Shown one piece after another: positions 32,120 through 43,585 of a stretch of DNA of 64,000 bases. The position numbers and the translations under genes are program-made. The stretch comes from Posidonia oceanica (taxonomy: Eukaryota; Streptophyta; Magnoliopsida; Alismatales; Posidoniaceae), in assembly GCA_037176725.1 (NCBI GenBank), contig JAZBRS010000026.1, positions 153,647,501 to 153,711,500 on the forward strand, read 5' to 3'. How positions within the stretch are numbered: the stretch's first letter is position 1; each line of letters begins with the position of its first letter. The notes beneath the pieces were generated by a model that worked only from the letters and a program-made list of their open reading frames with translations, was not told the DNA's origin and searched no databases.

Positions 32120-33379
32120 TAGCAGACTCCGGCTTTCGTTCCTGGCTTTTTCGCTCGCCTGTTTTACAGCTTTGTCTGCCTTTTGTGCCTTCTTTGCCTG
32201 TTTTGCTCGCTTTTTTGTGCAAACTCCTAGCGAGTCGCCACGTGGCTACTCCGCTTAGGTTTTGCACCTCCTTTGCCTTGGTTTGTGCTCTATTTTGCTA
32301 TGCCTCTGTTGCTTGTTTACTTACTTATTTCCTTGCTTCTGCTCTTACTTGCTTTACGGCTTACCTGTCTTTACTTTCCTTATCTTGCTTGCTTATTATT
32401 GCCTCATTTCTTGCACGATGCATGTCTACATACTTGTTTGGCAACGATGCATGCTTTTTGAATGATGAATGCTTTCTTTTACACATTTGCTATGTCACTA
32501 CGCACGCACATGCCCTGCTTATATGCCTTTTGACATGATGGATGCTTTCTCTTCACTATCATGCTCACAAACACCCGCACATGCCATGCACTTGCCTTTT
32601 GCTGTGTTGTATGTTGTTTGCTTGCTATATTTGACCAATTTTCTTCCCTTTCGCACATGCCATGCCTAGGATAGTAGAGACTTGTTTGCTCTCCCCGTGG
32701 TTAACTAAAAATGGCAAGTAAAAAGAACTTCTAGGAACAACTAGAGACTTCAAACAATCCTTCACCCCCTTGGGTTAATAAAATGCGCAAGATAAAAGAC
32801 TTTAATCATTTGCATAAGCATCATATAGGGCATGCATCTTCTCATCTAAGTCCACCTATTAGTCTACGAAGGATAGTCCCGACCTCTTGTTCCACTGCTT
32901 TGGGCATGGCGCAAGTCAGTCGGTCTGTCCCCCTTTTGTTCAGGGGTCGTGTCGGTGTTAGTAGAGGGTACTACCCACGCCTCGGCGGGGTTGAGGCCAC
33001 CAACGCACCACCCTGTCATTACCTGAGCTCTGGGCCAGGAGTTAGGCAGGGAACCCACTTTTCTGACCTGAGTCGGTGACCCATACACCCAGGGATACCC
33101 GAAGTAGATCACCTGCTAAGATACACTAGGTAAGTAAGGGGGGCATACTAGAAAGCATACATATCATTAATGCCATCTAACTTAACTCATTTGCATCTGT
33201 CTTTCAGTTTCTAATTCCTGTTTCCTTCTGCTTGTGTCAGCAGTGATCGATAAGCGAGTTCCTCTTGCTGGAGCTTGAGTACCGAACCTTTCTGACACCC
33301 CTGTTGCGACCTTGTTCGCGACCATTCCCCTTCTGAGCTATCCGCCTTTGCGACGATAGCTCCTATTAGGAATCGCCGT
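32120..33379 (+). other. E5 untranslated leader
   Basis: No credible ORF. It has a pyrimidine-rich part (32140-32660) and a conserved tract (32870-33110, matching E1 960-1200). A donor-like TAG|GTAAGT is at 33127-33135 (not kept in E1) and an acceptor-like TTCCTTCTGCTTGTGTCAG ends at 33240, conserved in position in E1. Confidence 0.7.
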
Positions 33380-35803
33380 TTGCATACCCGTCGCAGCCCT
33401 ATTCTCACACGCTCTAGGTCAGCAATGGCCCAGTATGTCAGTGAGCCTCTCTTTACTCCTGTCACGGAGGGTGTTTCCATTTCGGCCCCTTCGGTTGCTC
33501 CTTCTGTCCCTTTCGTTCCCCTTCCGACACCAGGGTTTCCTCCCCTGACGCCTCTAGGATCTTAGTATGTTCCGGGACAGTGGCAAGCATCTCTCCCTCT
33601 GGATCCGGTCACCGAGTCTATCTTGATGACCGTTACTTGCACTTCGGAGATGCCATTGCCCCCTCCATCCCAGGGATACGTTGCCTTCGACATCCCTCCT
33701 ACCGCTGCTGCGACTTTTACTGTAGAACCTGTTCCTCCCGGACAGTCTGTGTCCGTGCCATTTGCTTCTCAACCTTCGCCGGCACTGCACTTCAGCGTTC
33801 CCACTGCCAAGACGTCTGAGGCGCAGTACCAGCACCTGATGGAGCTTGCCTAGAGACTGTAGGGCATGGCTCTATCGGTTCGTCCTCCCTGTGCTCCTGT
33901 CGTTCCTGAGGTTCCTTTGAGGCCAGTTCCTGCATTTCATGCATCTACCTCTACACCTTCGCCTCGACCATCGTCTCAACTGCTCACGGTTCCGACGATG
34001 GGGGCCCGTTTACCGCCTCCTTCTGCACAACACTTAGCACAGCATGCTCCTCTTCCCCCTGGTGGTCAGTCCTTTGGATCGGCTGGAGTCCAGTACCTCA
34101 CTGGCTCGCTGTCTGGCACCCCGCCTGTACAGCAACTGGTGCTCCGGCATCCTACCCCTCCCACAGCACAGTATGGCATCTACCCTTCCCCTTTGCATCA
34201 AGCCCAGCATCCTGCATACATCCCTACATACACAGTTCCCCAGCACGGATACGCCGGCCATCCCGTTGCTCCACCAGGCGACGCTATGGTAGATCCGGAG
34301 GAGCACATAGGTGCGACCCATTCGACGTATGTGCTCAATACCCCAGCTGATCCCTCTCCTGTGGCAGCAAATCCAGACCCCATCAACAACCAGATGGACG
34401 TCTTGGAGAAGGCACTACGACTAGTGCAGGGTACTGAGCACCAGACCTACCAATTTCGGGACCTCTGTTGCTTTCCAGAGGCGGTACTCCCTCCGAAGTT
34501 CAAAATCCAGGACTTCGAGAAATACAATGGTAGGGGCTGCCCTGTAGCACACCTGAAGGCGTATTGCGGTGATCTCGCTCAGCTCCAGGCTGACGAGAGG
34601 TTGCTGATCCGCCTATTCCAGAAGAGCTTGACCGAGCCGGCACTCAAGTGGTTTACGTCACTTGATATGTCAGCCATCAAGACTTGGAAAGACCTCAGTC
34701 AGGCGTTCCTGGAACAGTACTCCTTCAACCTCGATCTAGTCCCAAAGTGGGCGGACTTGATCGCAATCAAGCAGAATTTCGGCGAGCTGTTCGAGGAGTA
34801 CGTCGGCCGCTGGCGCGCCCTTGCCTCTCAGGTGCGAGATAGACTCTTTGACGAGGAGTCTATTGAGATCGTCATCAAAGGGGCGCAGCCATCTCTTGGA
34901 GCTCTGCTTAGCATCCAACCAGTCACTACTTTTGCAGCACTCATCAGAGCTGGAGCGCGTGTGGAGAGTTCTTTACGGAGTGGCAACTTCCCGGCTCTCT
35001 CTGCGTTCGCTAAGCAGGCCGCGATTAGCAGCAACAGTGCCAACAGCAGCACCCCCAACAACAACAACAGCGACAGCAGCAACAACTGCCCGAAGAGGAA
35101 GGACTCGCTAAAAACCGCTGTTGCATTCGTCGACTCCCCTACTATGCCTGTTCACTTGCCATCCCGGCCTGCCCCAGCTCAGATGGTGTATTCCCCTGCA
35201 CCTAGGAATCCACCCACACCACAAATCACAACCACCGCTAGACCGGTCTACCCCGCCGCACCGGTTCAGCAAGGCTCATACCAGAGGCAAAGAAGGCCAC
35301 CCATTGAGAAGCGGAAATTCGCCCCACTGGTAGAACCGCTCACGGTCATCTTGCCAAAGGTTGCATCGCTCCTGAAGTTCCCGGAGGTTCGTCCGCCCCC
35401 AAATCCTTTGTTGCATTGGTTTAAGGCGAACCTCTTCTGCAATTTCCATCGAAGCGTCGGGCATTCGACGGACAATTGCTACTCCCTGCGGAACGCAATT
35501 CAGGACCTAATCGAATCGGGAACGATTGTGATTGACACGCACGAGGCATCCACTCAAGCACACACACATGCATCTGCACATTCCGCTGTTCGTCCTCATT
35601 CTAGCATCATCCACCAACCCCTACCGGAGCACACTTATTCGGCAAGGGCTGGAACCTCAAGCATTCACTCTGTCTTCCCTTCTGGGCCTACTACCTCTGT
35701 GGTAGACCGTTCTGATCTTATTTCTGATATTTCTGAGCCTTTCCCTGTGAATCTCTATCTTACGGCAGTTGCCGGCTTCGAGTCGGGAGTTCACATGATC
35801 TGA
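33380..35803 (+). pseudogene. gag: E5 gag, three internal stops
   Basis: Start either at 33380 (MHTRRSPIL) or, more likely from E1, at 33425 (MAQYVSEP). One frame runs to 35803 but has TAG at 33563, 33851 and 33860, each explained by CAG-to-TAG. The first half is P/S/T-rich. The capsid-like retrotransposon Gag domain is at about 34500-34990 (PPKFKIQDFEKYNGRG, EPALKWFTSLDMSAIKTWKDL, FEEYVGRWRALASQV). A modified zinc knuckle CNFHRSVGHSTDNC follows at about 35440-35480, of the C-H-H-C kind seen in Tat elements. A TGA at 35801 separates it from the protease in the same frame; it may also be decay (CGA). Gag would form the particle. Confidence 0.85.
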
Positions 35804-38434
35804 CCGCGTGCCAGGCCGGAGCGCCCCTTCGCGCCTCCCGCTGTGCTTCCTCCGGCTCAATCCCCTGTACACCTCCTAGCTAGGGCCCAGCCTAGATCCC
35901 CTGTCCACCTCTTAGGGCGACCTCAGCTAGGATCCCCTATACACCTTCTAGGCAGACCTCAACCTGCCCCAGCCTTCCCACCCCAACAACCATACCCTCT
36001 AGGTAAACCTCAATACCCAATAGGTCCCCCTGTAACCCCTCCTGTGCTAGCAGCACGTGCTCCGGTGGTTATTGACTTAACCCTGGACACCCATCGCGTC
36101 CCTTACAGCTATGCCACAGAAATGTGTGCGGAAGTAACGCGATCGGGGAGGGTCTACAGGCCCCCAGCACCGACAATTAGGCCAAATCACCCTGAACCTG
36201 CTATGCCCACACCCTCTAACTAACCCGTAGCGGACCCAACCTCAAGTCAACCCGTAGCAAGCCAAATCCCTACCCAGCCAATAGCGGCCCAACTTCCTGC
36301 CACCACCCCTTTGGAGCTTGCCAAAACAACCCCTCCTGTCGCCAAAAAGAACCAACCCAAGGCAGACATAACCTCCCAACTTAAGAAGGTCAAAGCCAAC
36401 ATATCCATTTGGGACCTAATCCACACCTCTGCCGAACACCGTGAGGCTTTCCTTCGCGTGTTCCAAGCCGCTCGAGTGTCCCAATCTATCGAGCCTTCAG
36501 CCTTGGAGAGCATGGTAGGGATGATTGCGGAGCCCCAGGTCATCTCTTTTACAAGCAATGAACTACCTCCGGCGGGGATTAATCACAATCAACCCCTGTT
36601 CGTCACGGTTCAGTTCAAAAACTTTCGCATTCCCCTAACTCTGGTTGATAATGGGTCAGGCCATAACGTCTGCCCTTTGCGTACCGCAACCAAGCTCGGA
36701 TTCAAAGCCGAGGACATCACGCCAGCCGTGAAGGGAATGACAGCTTTTGACAACACACACCATGACGCTCTAGGGATCCTGATTATTCCTCTTGCCATCG
36801 GCCCGGTCGTCTTCGATGTAGAATTCTATGTCGTCGACTTGAAGTTGAATTTCAATCTTCTGCTTGGGCGCCCTTGGCTCCACAAGCATTAGGTCCTTCC
36901 CTCGACCCTCCATCGAATGTACCGTCGTGGCGATGATGTCATTGTCATCATGGTGGAGAACTTTGAGAAGGAGCGGATCGAGGCAGTCTCCCCCGTGTCT
37001 TCACAAGCTATCCCGTTTGACCCCGAGACTTCTGAAGCTCTATATCGCGTTAATCGATGTGAGCCGGTTAACTTCATTCCTGATCTTGAACGTGTCAACT
37101 CCTTGGCCGTTCACAACAACCCCTTCCGAATGGTCGAGAATGTATGTCACAGGTGGGGTTACGTGAAGGGTACACCGCTCGGGCGTCACGGCCAAGGGAT
37201 CGCAGAGCCAATCGTAGCGGCGGAGCGGAGGAAATCTGAAGGCCTCGGTTACGAACCCAAGCCCAACGAAGATCACTGCCTTCAGCTCAAGGATCAAGAG
37301 CCAGCCATCCCCAGAGACCTCACAAACTTCACCAGTGCAGGGATTCTGGGATCAACTGATGATCAAGCCGCGGTGCCGGCAGAAGACTGGGTCTGCATTG
37401 AGGACTACTACTCGGATAAGGAGCAGTCTGGCACAGTAGAGGCAGTCCCAACTGGCAGCAAGGCTCTGATCAGCACAGAGGCACCACGGTCAGTTTGTTC
37501 GGCTCTCCCTCCAGCAGATATAACAGACAACTCAGCAGGCTCCGTGGCAGAACTGGCAAGCTCTCACATTCTTGCTGCCACATCTGCATTACAAGTACAG
37601 GCAGCAGCAGTGGTACAGAAGTCAGAGACACTCCTTCTGGTAGAATCAGGTAGGCTACCTGCGGTCGCAGTCACATCAGTACCGCTGTCCCTCTCTCTGG
37701 AAGGACAGTCAGTCAATTCAGTCAGCAACGCGACTCGGCCTACTTCAGCAGTCGCATCACTGAGAATGCAGCCGACGCAGTCCACTTCGCATCTTCCTGC
37801 AGTAAAACAGCAACTCTCATGGCAGGCCCCCATGGTGTCAGAAGCCGCACTCTCACAGTTACCACCGGATGTAGAGGACCAATTGAGCACCACAGTCTCC
37901 CGGCCCTTGAGCTCTCAGAAGAGCACCTCTACCTGCCCTCCACCTGCAACAGCGACGCTGGCAGCATACCCATCTGTGGCCCCGCTGATCAGTCTGTTTG
38001 GATCTCCCATGCCAAAGTTGCCGCTATCAGGTGCACCCGTGAGCCAGACCATGCAAATTCCAAGGGCAGCGATCCATCTTGCAGCCGGGCCAGTGCCACA
38101 GGCCCCCGGCGCCTACTACGTCAACTCACCCTCAGACGAGGAGGAAGGAGTGGCGATAGAAGCCCAGGTCGATTCATGGATGTCTGACTTAGAGCTACTT
38201 TATCAAGAACAACTCAAGTCGATAGCAGAAGACCTAGCAGAGCACCGAGCCACAGAAAGGAAAGGGAAAGCCGTGGTTACGGACCCTCCTCTGCAAGAAG
38301 ACCATGCCTCTATCATGGTCCTGGAAGAAGACTCGGCAGTACCAGACCCCCTAGACCAGATGAGCTCATCACTCTCCGACCAGAAGGCGGGTCTAGGTGG
38401 TTTGTGTAACACATGCCTCACTGGGGCAGCGTAG
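35804..38434 (+). pseudogene. E5 protease and linker region
   Basis: Continues the gag frame with stops at 36221 (TAA) and 36890 (TAG; E6 has CAG there). First comes a short repeat with SPVHLLGRPQ-like units (35860-35960). The retropepsin-like domain (36590-36890) has LTLVDNGSGHNVCPLRTATKLG and FNLLLGRPWLHKH; D-N-G instead of D-T/S-G is usual for Tat/Ogre elements. Then RWGYVKGTPLGRHGQG, a G-patch-like piece, and a long A/S/P/Q-rich linker of about 450 residues. One base is missing near 38352 relative to E6, so the frame changes and this ORF stops at 38434. Confidence 0.83.
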
Positions 38435-40608
38435 CGAGCGGCAATGCCCAGATCAGTCGCCGATCCAGCATATCCTCCACAAGCACACTAGAAGACTCAG
38501 AGGAGGAAGCACTAGCAGTACAAACAGCAGCAGCAATAGGGCAGAAAACAGAATCAGCAGCAGAATCATCAACAGCCTCAGCAGCAGGGCCATCAGCAGT
38601 GTCAGTAGCAGAACTAGCAGAGCAGTCAGTAGAATCGGTCATGCCAGAGCAGATAGAAGGAGTTGCTGGGACGGAGGTTGCGCACCGAGGCTACAAGAAT
38701 ACTCGAGTGAGCGTGACCATCCTAAAGCGTCACCAGGGCCAAGCAGCGGAACATCTACACTCTTTCGACATCACAAATCCTTCTTTTGAGGAAGAGATCC
38801 TCTCGAAACTTATTGCTTATGGAGAGGAGGACGATACAGGCGTGGATGAGACTGACGAACCATTGCCCGAGTTCCGACCCTATGACGACGACCCAGAAGG
38901 CCCCAACCTCCATGTTGAAGAAGAAACAGAGGTTGTCAACATCGGCACAGCTGAGGAAGTCAGAGAAGTTCGCATCAATGCCCAGCTGTCCTCCTAGGCT
39001 CGAGCAGAGTTCATCACATTCTTGAAAGAATATGCGGATGTCTTCGCCTGGAGTTACGAAGATATGGTTGGCCTTGACATAGAGATAGTGGTGCACAATC
39101 TGCCCTTGAAGCCAGATGCCAAGCCAGTGAAGCAGAAGCTAAGAAGATGGTGACCACAGTGGCTGCTCATGATCAAAGAAGAGATAATGAAGCAGCTCAG
39201 AGTCAATTTCCTCAAGGTCGTCCTTTATCCTAAGTGGCTGGCAAACATTGTACCTGTGCCCAAGAAAGATGGCCGAGTCCGGATCTGCATCGACTATAGG
39301 GACCTGAACAAGGCAAGTCCCAAGGACGACTTCCCATTGCCTCACATTGACGTCCTAGTCAACAATACAGCGGGCCACAAGATGCTTTCCTTCATGGACG
39401 GCTTTTCCGGATATAATCAGATTAAGATGGCAGAAGAAGACATGAAAAAGACTTCATTCATCACCCCTTGGGGAGTCTTCTGCTACCAAGTCATGCCGTT
39501 CGGTCCGAAGAATGCTGGCGCAACTTATCAGAGGGCCATGACTGCCCTGTTCCACGACCTCATGCGCCAAGAAGTGGAGGTCTATGTAGACGACATGATT
39601 GCTAAAACCAGAGAGCCTGAAGATCATCTTGCTTGTCTAAAAAAGCTCTTTGACCGTCTACGAAAGTACAAGTTGCGCTTGAACCCCAACTAGTGTGTAT
39701 TCGGGGTGTCTTCTGGCAAACTACTCGGCTACATTGTTAGCCAAAGGGAGATTGAGGTGGACCCGATGAAGGCAAAAGCCATCGTGGACATGCCACCCCC
39801 CAGAACTGAAAAGGAGGTTCGAGGCCTGCTCGGGCGTTTACAGTATATCAGTCGCTTCATTGCACAGCTTACACCCATCTGTGAACCCATATTCAAGCTC
39901 CTGAAGAAGAATGCACAAATCGACTGGAGCGAGGAGTGCCAAACTGCATTTGCCAAGATCAAGCAGCTGTTGGTCAAGCCTCCTGTCCTGGTTCCTCCCA
40001 CACCAGGGAGACCTTTGCTTCTCTACCTTTCTACTACGCAGCATTCCATGGGCGCCGTCTTGGGCCAACATGACGAATCTGGTAGAAAGGAGCGCACCAT
40101 TTATTACCTGAGCAAGAAATTTAATGAATGTGAGGCCAGGTACAGCACACTAGAGAAGACCTATTTATCCCTTGTCTGGGCTGCACAGAAACTAAGGCAC
40201 TATATGATGGCATACCCAGTTCAGCTCTTATGCCGGCATGACCCCATCAAGTTTCTCTTTCAAAAGCCGACCATGGTAGGCAGATGTGCTAAGTGGCAGG
40301 TGTTATTGTCTCAGTACGACATCACCTTTGTCACACAGAAATCCATAAAGGGCCAGGCCATGGCAGACCACCTTGCTGATCTCCCTCTGCCTGAATACCA
40401 ACCCCTCCAGACGCAGTTCCCTGACGAGGACATCCTCTTTGCGATGGAGGGCTCTGAGGAGAAAGATCCTGAAGAACAAGAGGAATGGCAGCTCTACTTT
40501 GACGGCGCTGTCAACAAAAAGGGTCGAGGCCTAGGCGCAGTGCTGACCACGCCCCAAGGACAGATGATTCCCTTCGCGGAAGCTGACTTTCACCTGCACA
40601 AACAATGA
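38413..40608 (+). pseudogene. E5 reverse transcriptase and first RNase H
   Basis: The new frame carries the end of the linker and then RT: NFLKVVLYPKWLANIVPV, KKDGRVRICIDYRDLNKA, DGFSGYNQIKMA and the catalytic YVDD at 39583-39594. RNase H follows (TTQHSMGAVLGQHDESGRK, YYLSKKFNECEARYSTLEKT). Stops at 38995 (CAG in E6), 39151 (CGA in E6) and 39691 (AAG in E6, the one transversion). E6 reads MPFGLKNAG where this copy has MPFGPKNAG. A 2-bp loss near 40579 shifts the frame and ends the ORF at 40608. RT and RNase H would make cDNA and remove the RNA template. Confidence 0.9.
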
Positions 40609-40861
40609 AGCGGAATATGAAGCATGCATCCTGGGATTGAAAGTCGCCCTCGAGCATGAGGCGCAAAAGCTGCATGTGCACGGCGATGCCATGCTGGTGA
40701 TTTCTCAAGTGAATGGCGACTGGAAGACAAAAGATCCCAAACTTGTGCCATATCACGAACACCTGCTGAGGCTGATGGAAGAATTTGAGAGCATCTACTT
40801 CACATATATGAACAGAGCAAAAAACGCGTACGCTGACGCGCTAGCAACTTTGGCATCCTAG
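40579..40861 (+). pseudogene. E5 second (plant-type) RNase H
   Basis: After the frameshift the frame resumes as a second RNase H: YFDGAVNKKGRGLGAVL lies just before it, then NEAEYEACILGLKVALEHEA, LHVHGDAMLVISQVNGDW and NAYADALATLAS. A tandem second RNase H of this type is a hallmark of the Tat/Ogre lineage. Stop TAG at 40859 (TGG in E6). Confidence 0.85.
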
Positions 40862-42205
40862 CTCAGTATACCCGAAGACAGTACAGTAGATGTATCAGTT
40901 ACCTGCATAGAGCAGCCTACACATTGCATGAACATAGAAGAGGCAGATCCAGTAGAGGAGCAGCCCTGGTATCAAGACATAAAAACTTTCCTGGAGTCTG
41001 GCAGCTTTCCTCCTGATACCGCGGCAGCAGACAGGAGAACTCTGACGCGTCTAGCATCAAAGTATGTGTTGGGGGCTGGGCAGCTATACAGAAGATCATA
41101 TAACCATATGCTACTGCGCTGCCTGGACAAATCAGAGGCGGACACGCTGATGCTTCAAGTGCATGTAGGGACCTGTGGCCCGCACATGAACGGCGTCCTC
41201 CTAGCCAAGAAGATCATGCTCCAAGGATATTTCTGGCAGACCATGGAAGCAGATTGCTGCCGGTTTGTGCGTAAATGCCACAACTACCAGATCCATGGTA
41301 ACTTCATTAGGGCCCCCCCACAACAGCTGCATAACATGTCTTCGCCATGGCCTTTCTCCACCTGGGGGATCGATGTCATTGGCGCCATCCACCCTGCTAC
41401 TTCAAATGGTCATCGCTACATTCTGGTAGCGATCGATTACTTTACCAAGTGGGTGGAAGCGGCCTCTTATGAGACAGTCACCGCTGTGGCAATAGAAAAG
41501 TTTATCAGGAACAATATCGTTGCCCGATATGGGGTCCCACACTCTGTCATCTCTGATAATGGCACAAACTTCATTGCCAAAAAGACCGAGGAATACCTGC
41601 AGAGTCTCAAGATCAAGCATCATAGATCCTCACCCTATCGGCCACAGATGAACGGAGCAGTGGAGTCTGCAAACAAGAACATTGTTAAAATCCTGAAGAA
41701 GATGGCAGAAACCCACAAGGATTGGCATGACAAGCTCCTGTACGCGCTCTGGGCGTACAGGACATCAATTCGGACCTCGACGGGAGCCACCTCGTACTCT
41801 CTGGTGTACGGCATGGAAGCGGTGTTACCTGTCGAAGTGGAGATCTCCTCACTACGGATCTTACGAGAAGCTGAGTTGGAAGAGGCAGAATGGGTCGAAG
41901 ACCGCTGCATCCAACTGAATCTGATTGATGAGCACCGACTACAAGCTATGCACAATGCTCACTGTTACCAGAAGCGGATGGCTAGAGCGTTCTTGAAGAA
42001 AGTCCAGCCCAGAAACTTTCGGCCAGGAGATCTCGTTCTGCGCGCCATTCATTTACCTGACGGTTGAGGCAAATTCCGACCTAACTGGCGTGGCCCCTTT
42101 GTGGTTAAGCAGATCTTCTCGGGTGGCGCTGTAACTCTTGAGGACATGGACCAGGTCGAGTAGCCCGAGCCGGTCAACTTGTGCTACCTCAAGAAATACT
42201 ATTAG
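40862..42205 (+). pseudogene. E5 integrase
   Basis: Zinc-binding region with HVGTCGPHMNG and CRFVRKCHNYQIHG; the last ligand is Y where E6 has C, a G-to-A type change that should weaken zinc binding. Catalytic core: GIDVIGAIHP, ISDNGTNF, MNGAVESANK (D, D, E). C-terminal part GDLVLRAIHLPDG, then stops at 42065 (CGA in E6), 42161 and 42203 (CAG in E6). No chromodomain, as expected for Tat. Integrase would insert the cDNA in the nucleus; this copy is inactive. Confidence 0.9.
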
Positions 42206-43585
42206 TAGCCTAGAGTAACCATCGCAGATCATTCTTCTTCATCCCACCTCTTGTACTCCCACCCTTTGCACACTTTCGCCCCTCTTCTCGTCCTATCTCC
42301 CCTGCCTTTGCCTCTGTACATCTTCATACACCACTTTGCTCTATCTTCTCCTGCATTCCCGTACGTTCCGTCCCTTATCATCATCATCGTCATTCTCTCA
42401 AATCATGCATTGCATATTGCCCAGTGATGAGAACCGGAGATGTTTGCTTGCTGCGGAAGGAGCCTCCCAACCTCACCTGACACTATTTAGATGCCCTAGC
42501 TAGTGAGGGAGCCACCACTCAGGGAGAGCGGGCGAAATGCCCAAACACCTAAGGACTTACACTCCTAAAAGAACGCTAGGCGTTAGCCAGAAAAGAAATA
42601 CATGCCCATGCCTGGATGCACAAGAAAAGAAAGAAAGAGAGAGCCAGAGTTCACACCAGAAAGTCCCAGCCCCCATGTCTCAGAAGCCAGGCACCCACTT
42701 CCTCTAGGGTAGGGATAGCGGAGACCTGCAAGCCAAAAAAAAAAGAGAAGAAGAGAAAAAAAGAAAAGAAGAAAAGAAACACAAAACAAAAAAAACAACA
42801 CCAAAAAAAAAAAAAAAGAAGAAGAAGAAGAGAATGATAGAAAAAAAAAAAAGGAAAAAGCAAAAATCAACTCCAAAAAATGAAGGCGAGCAGAGTAATC
42901 TCGCACCTTTCACCTACCCTGGAGAAGACTCAAAATTCAAGCCAGGTCCTCCTTGTCTCCAAGATAGGAATGGGAGGAGCCCTGCACACCTACATAAAAG
43001 CAACAAAGACAAGAAAGAGGAAAAGAGTAAGTGTAAGTCCTTAAGAGTTTGGTATGTAGCCCGTCCTCTCTACACCACCACCAAACATCACCAGCTCCCT
43101 TTCCTGGAGTGCCACCAACAAGTTAGGAGTCTGAGTAGAGTCCAGTGAATCAGGGACCGCTCCATTCCTAAGACAACAGGCACTAAAGCATTCCGTATGC
43201 TGAGGGCAAACCACTCCAATCATTGATCATGCATACATCTGCATTTCCGATCATCTCATCCCCCCTTCAATCGTTCTGCCTTGCAAGATCGACTCTGGTA
43301 CTGAGACAGTATTCCTACTCAGCACGCGTTGGCATCATCGAGTTGCACTGGTCCAGGACTCCTGCCAGTCCCTGCCCCCGTGCCAATAGAATCCCCTACT
43401 TATATGTGCTTAATTGCCATGCTCTAAATGTTTACTGCTAAATATGTTGAACTGCTTTACCAGTCTTAGAATCTGCTTACAGTAAATGATTATGTACTAG
43501 AAGGAAGTCTGATGATCTACAGTCTTGGTAACAGGTACTTGAAGATCCTGCAGCAACTATCTGCCTACATTCTGCGATCTGCGCA
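42206..43585 (+). other. E5 spacer between integrase and DUF7745 ORF, with purine-rich tract
   Basis: No gene seen. A nearly pure A/G tract of about 130 bp lies at 42729-42860 in sense orientation. E6 has an equivalent tract at 57690-57810 (minus strand). Just before the next ORF, GTAACAGGTACTTGAAG in E5 resembles AGCAGGTACCTCAAG in E6. Confidence 0.6.
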
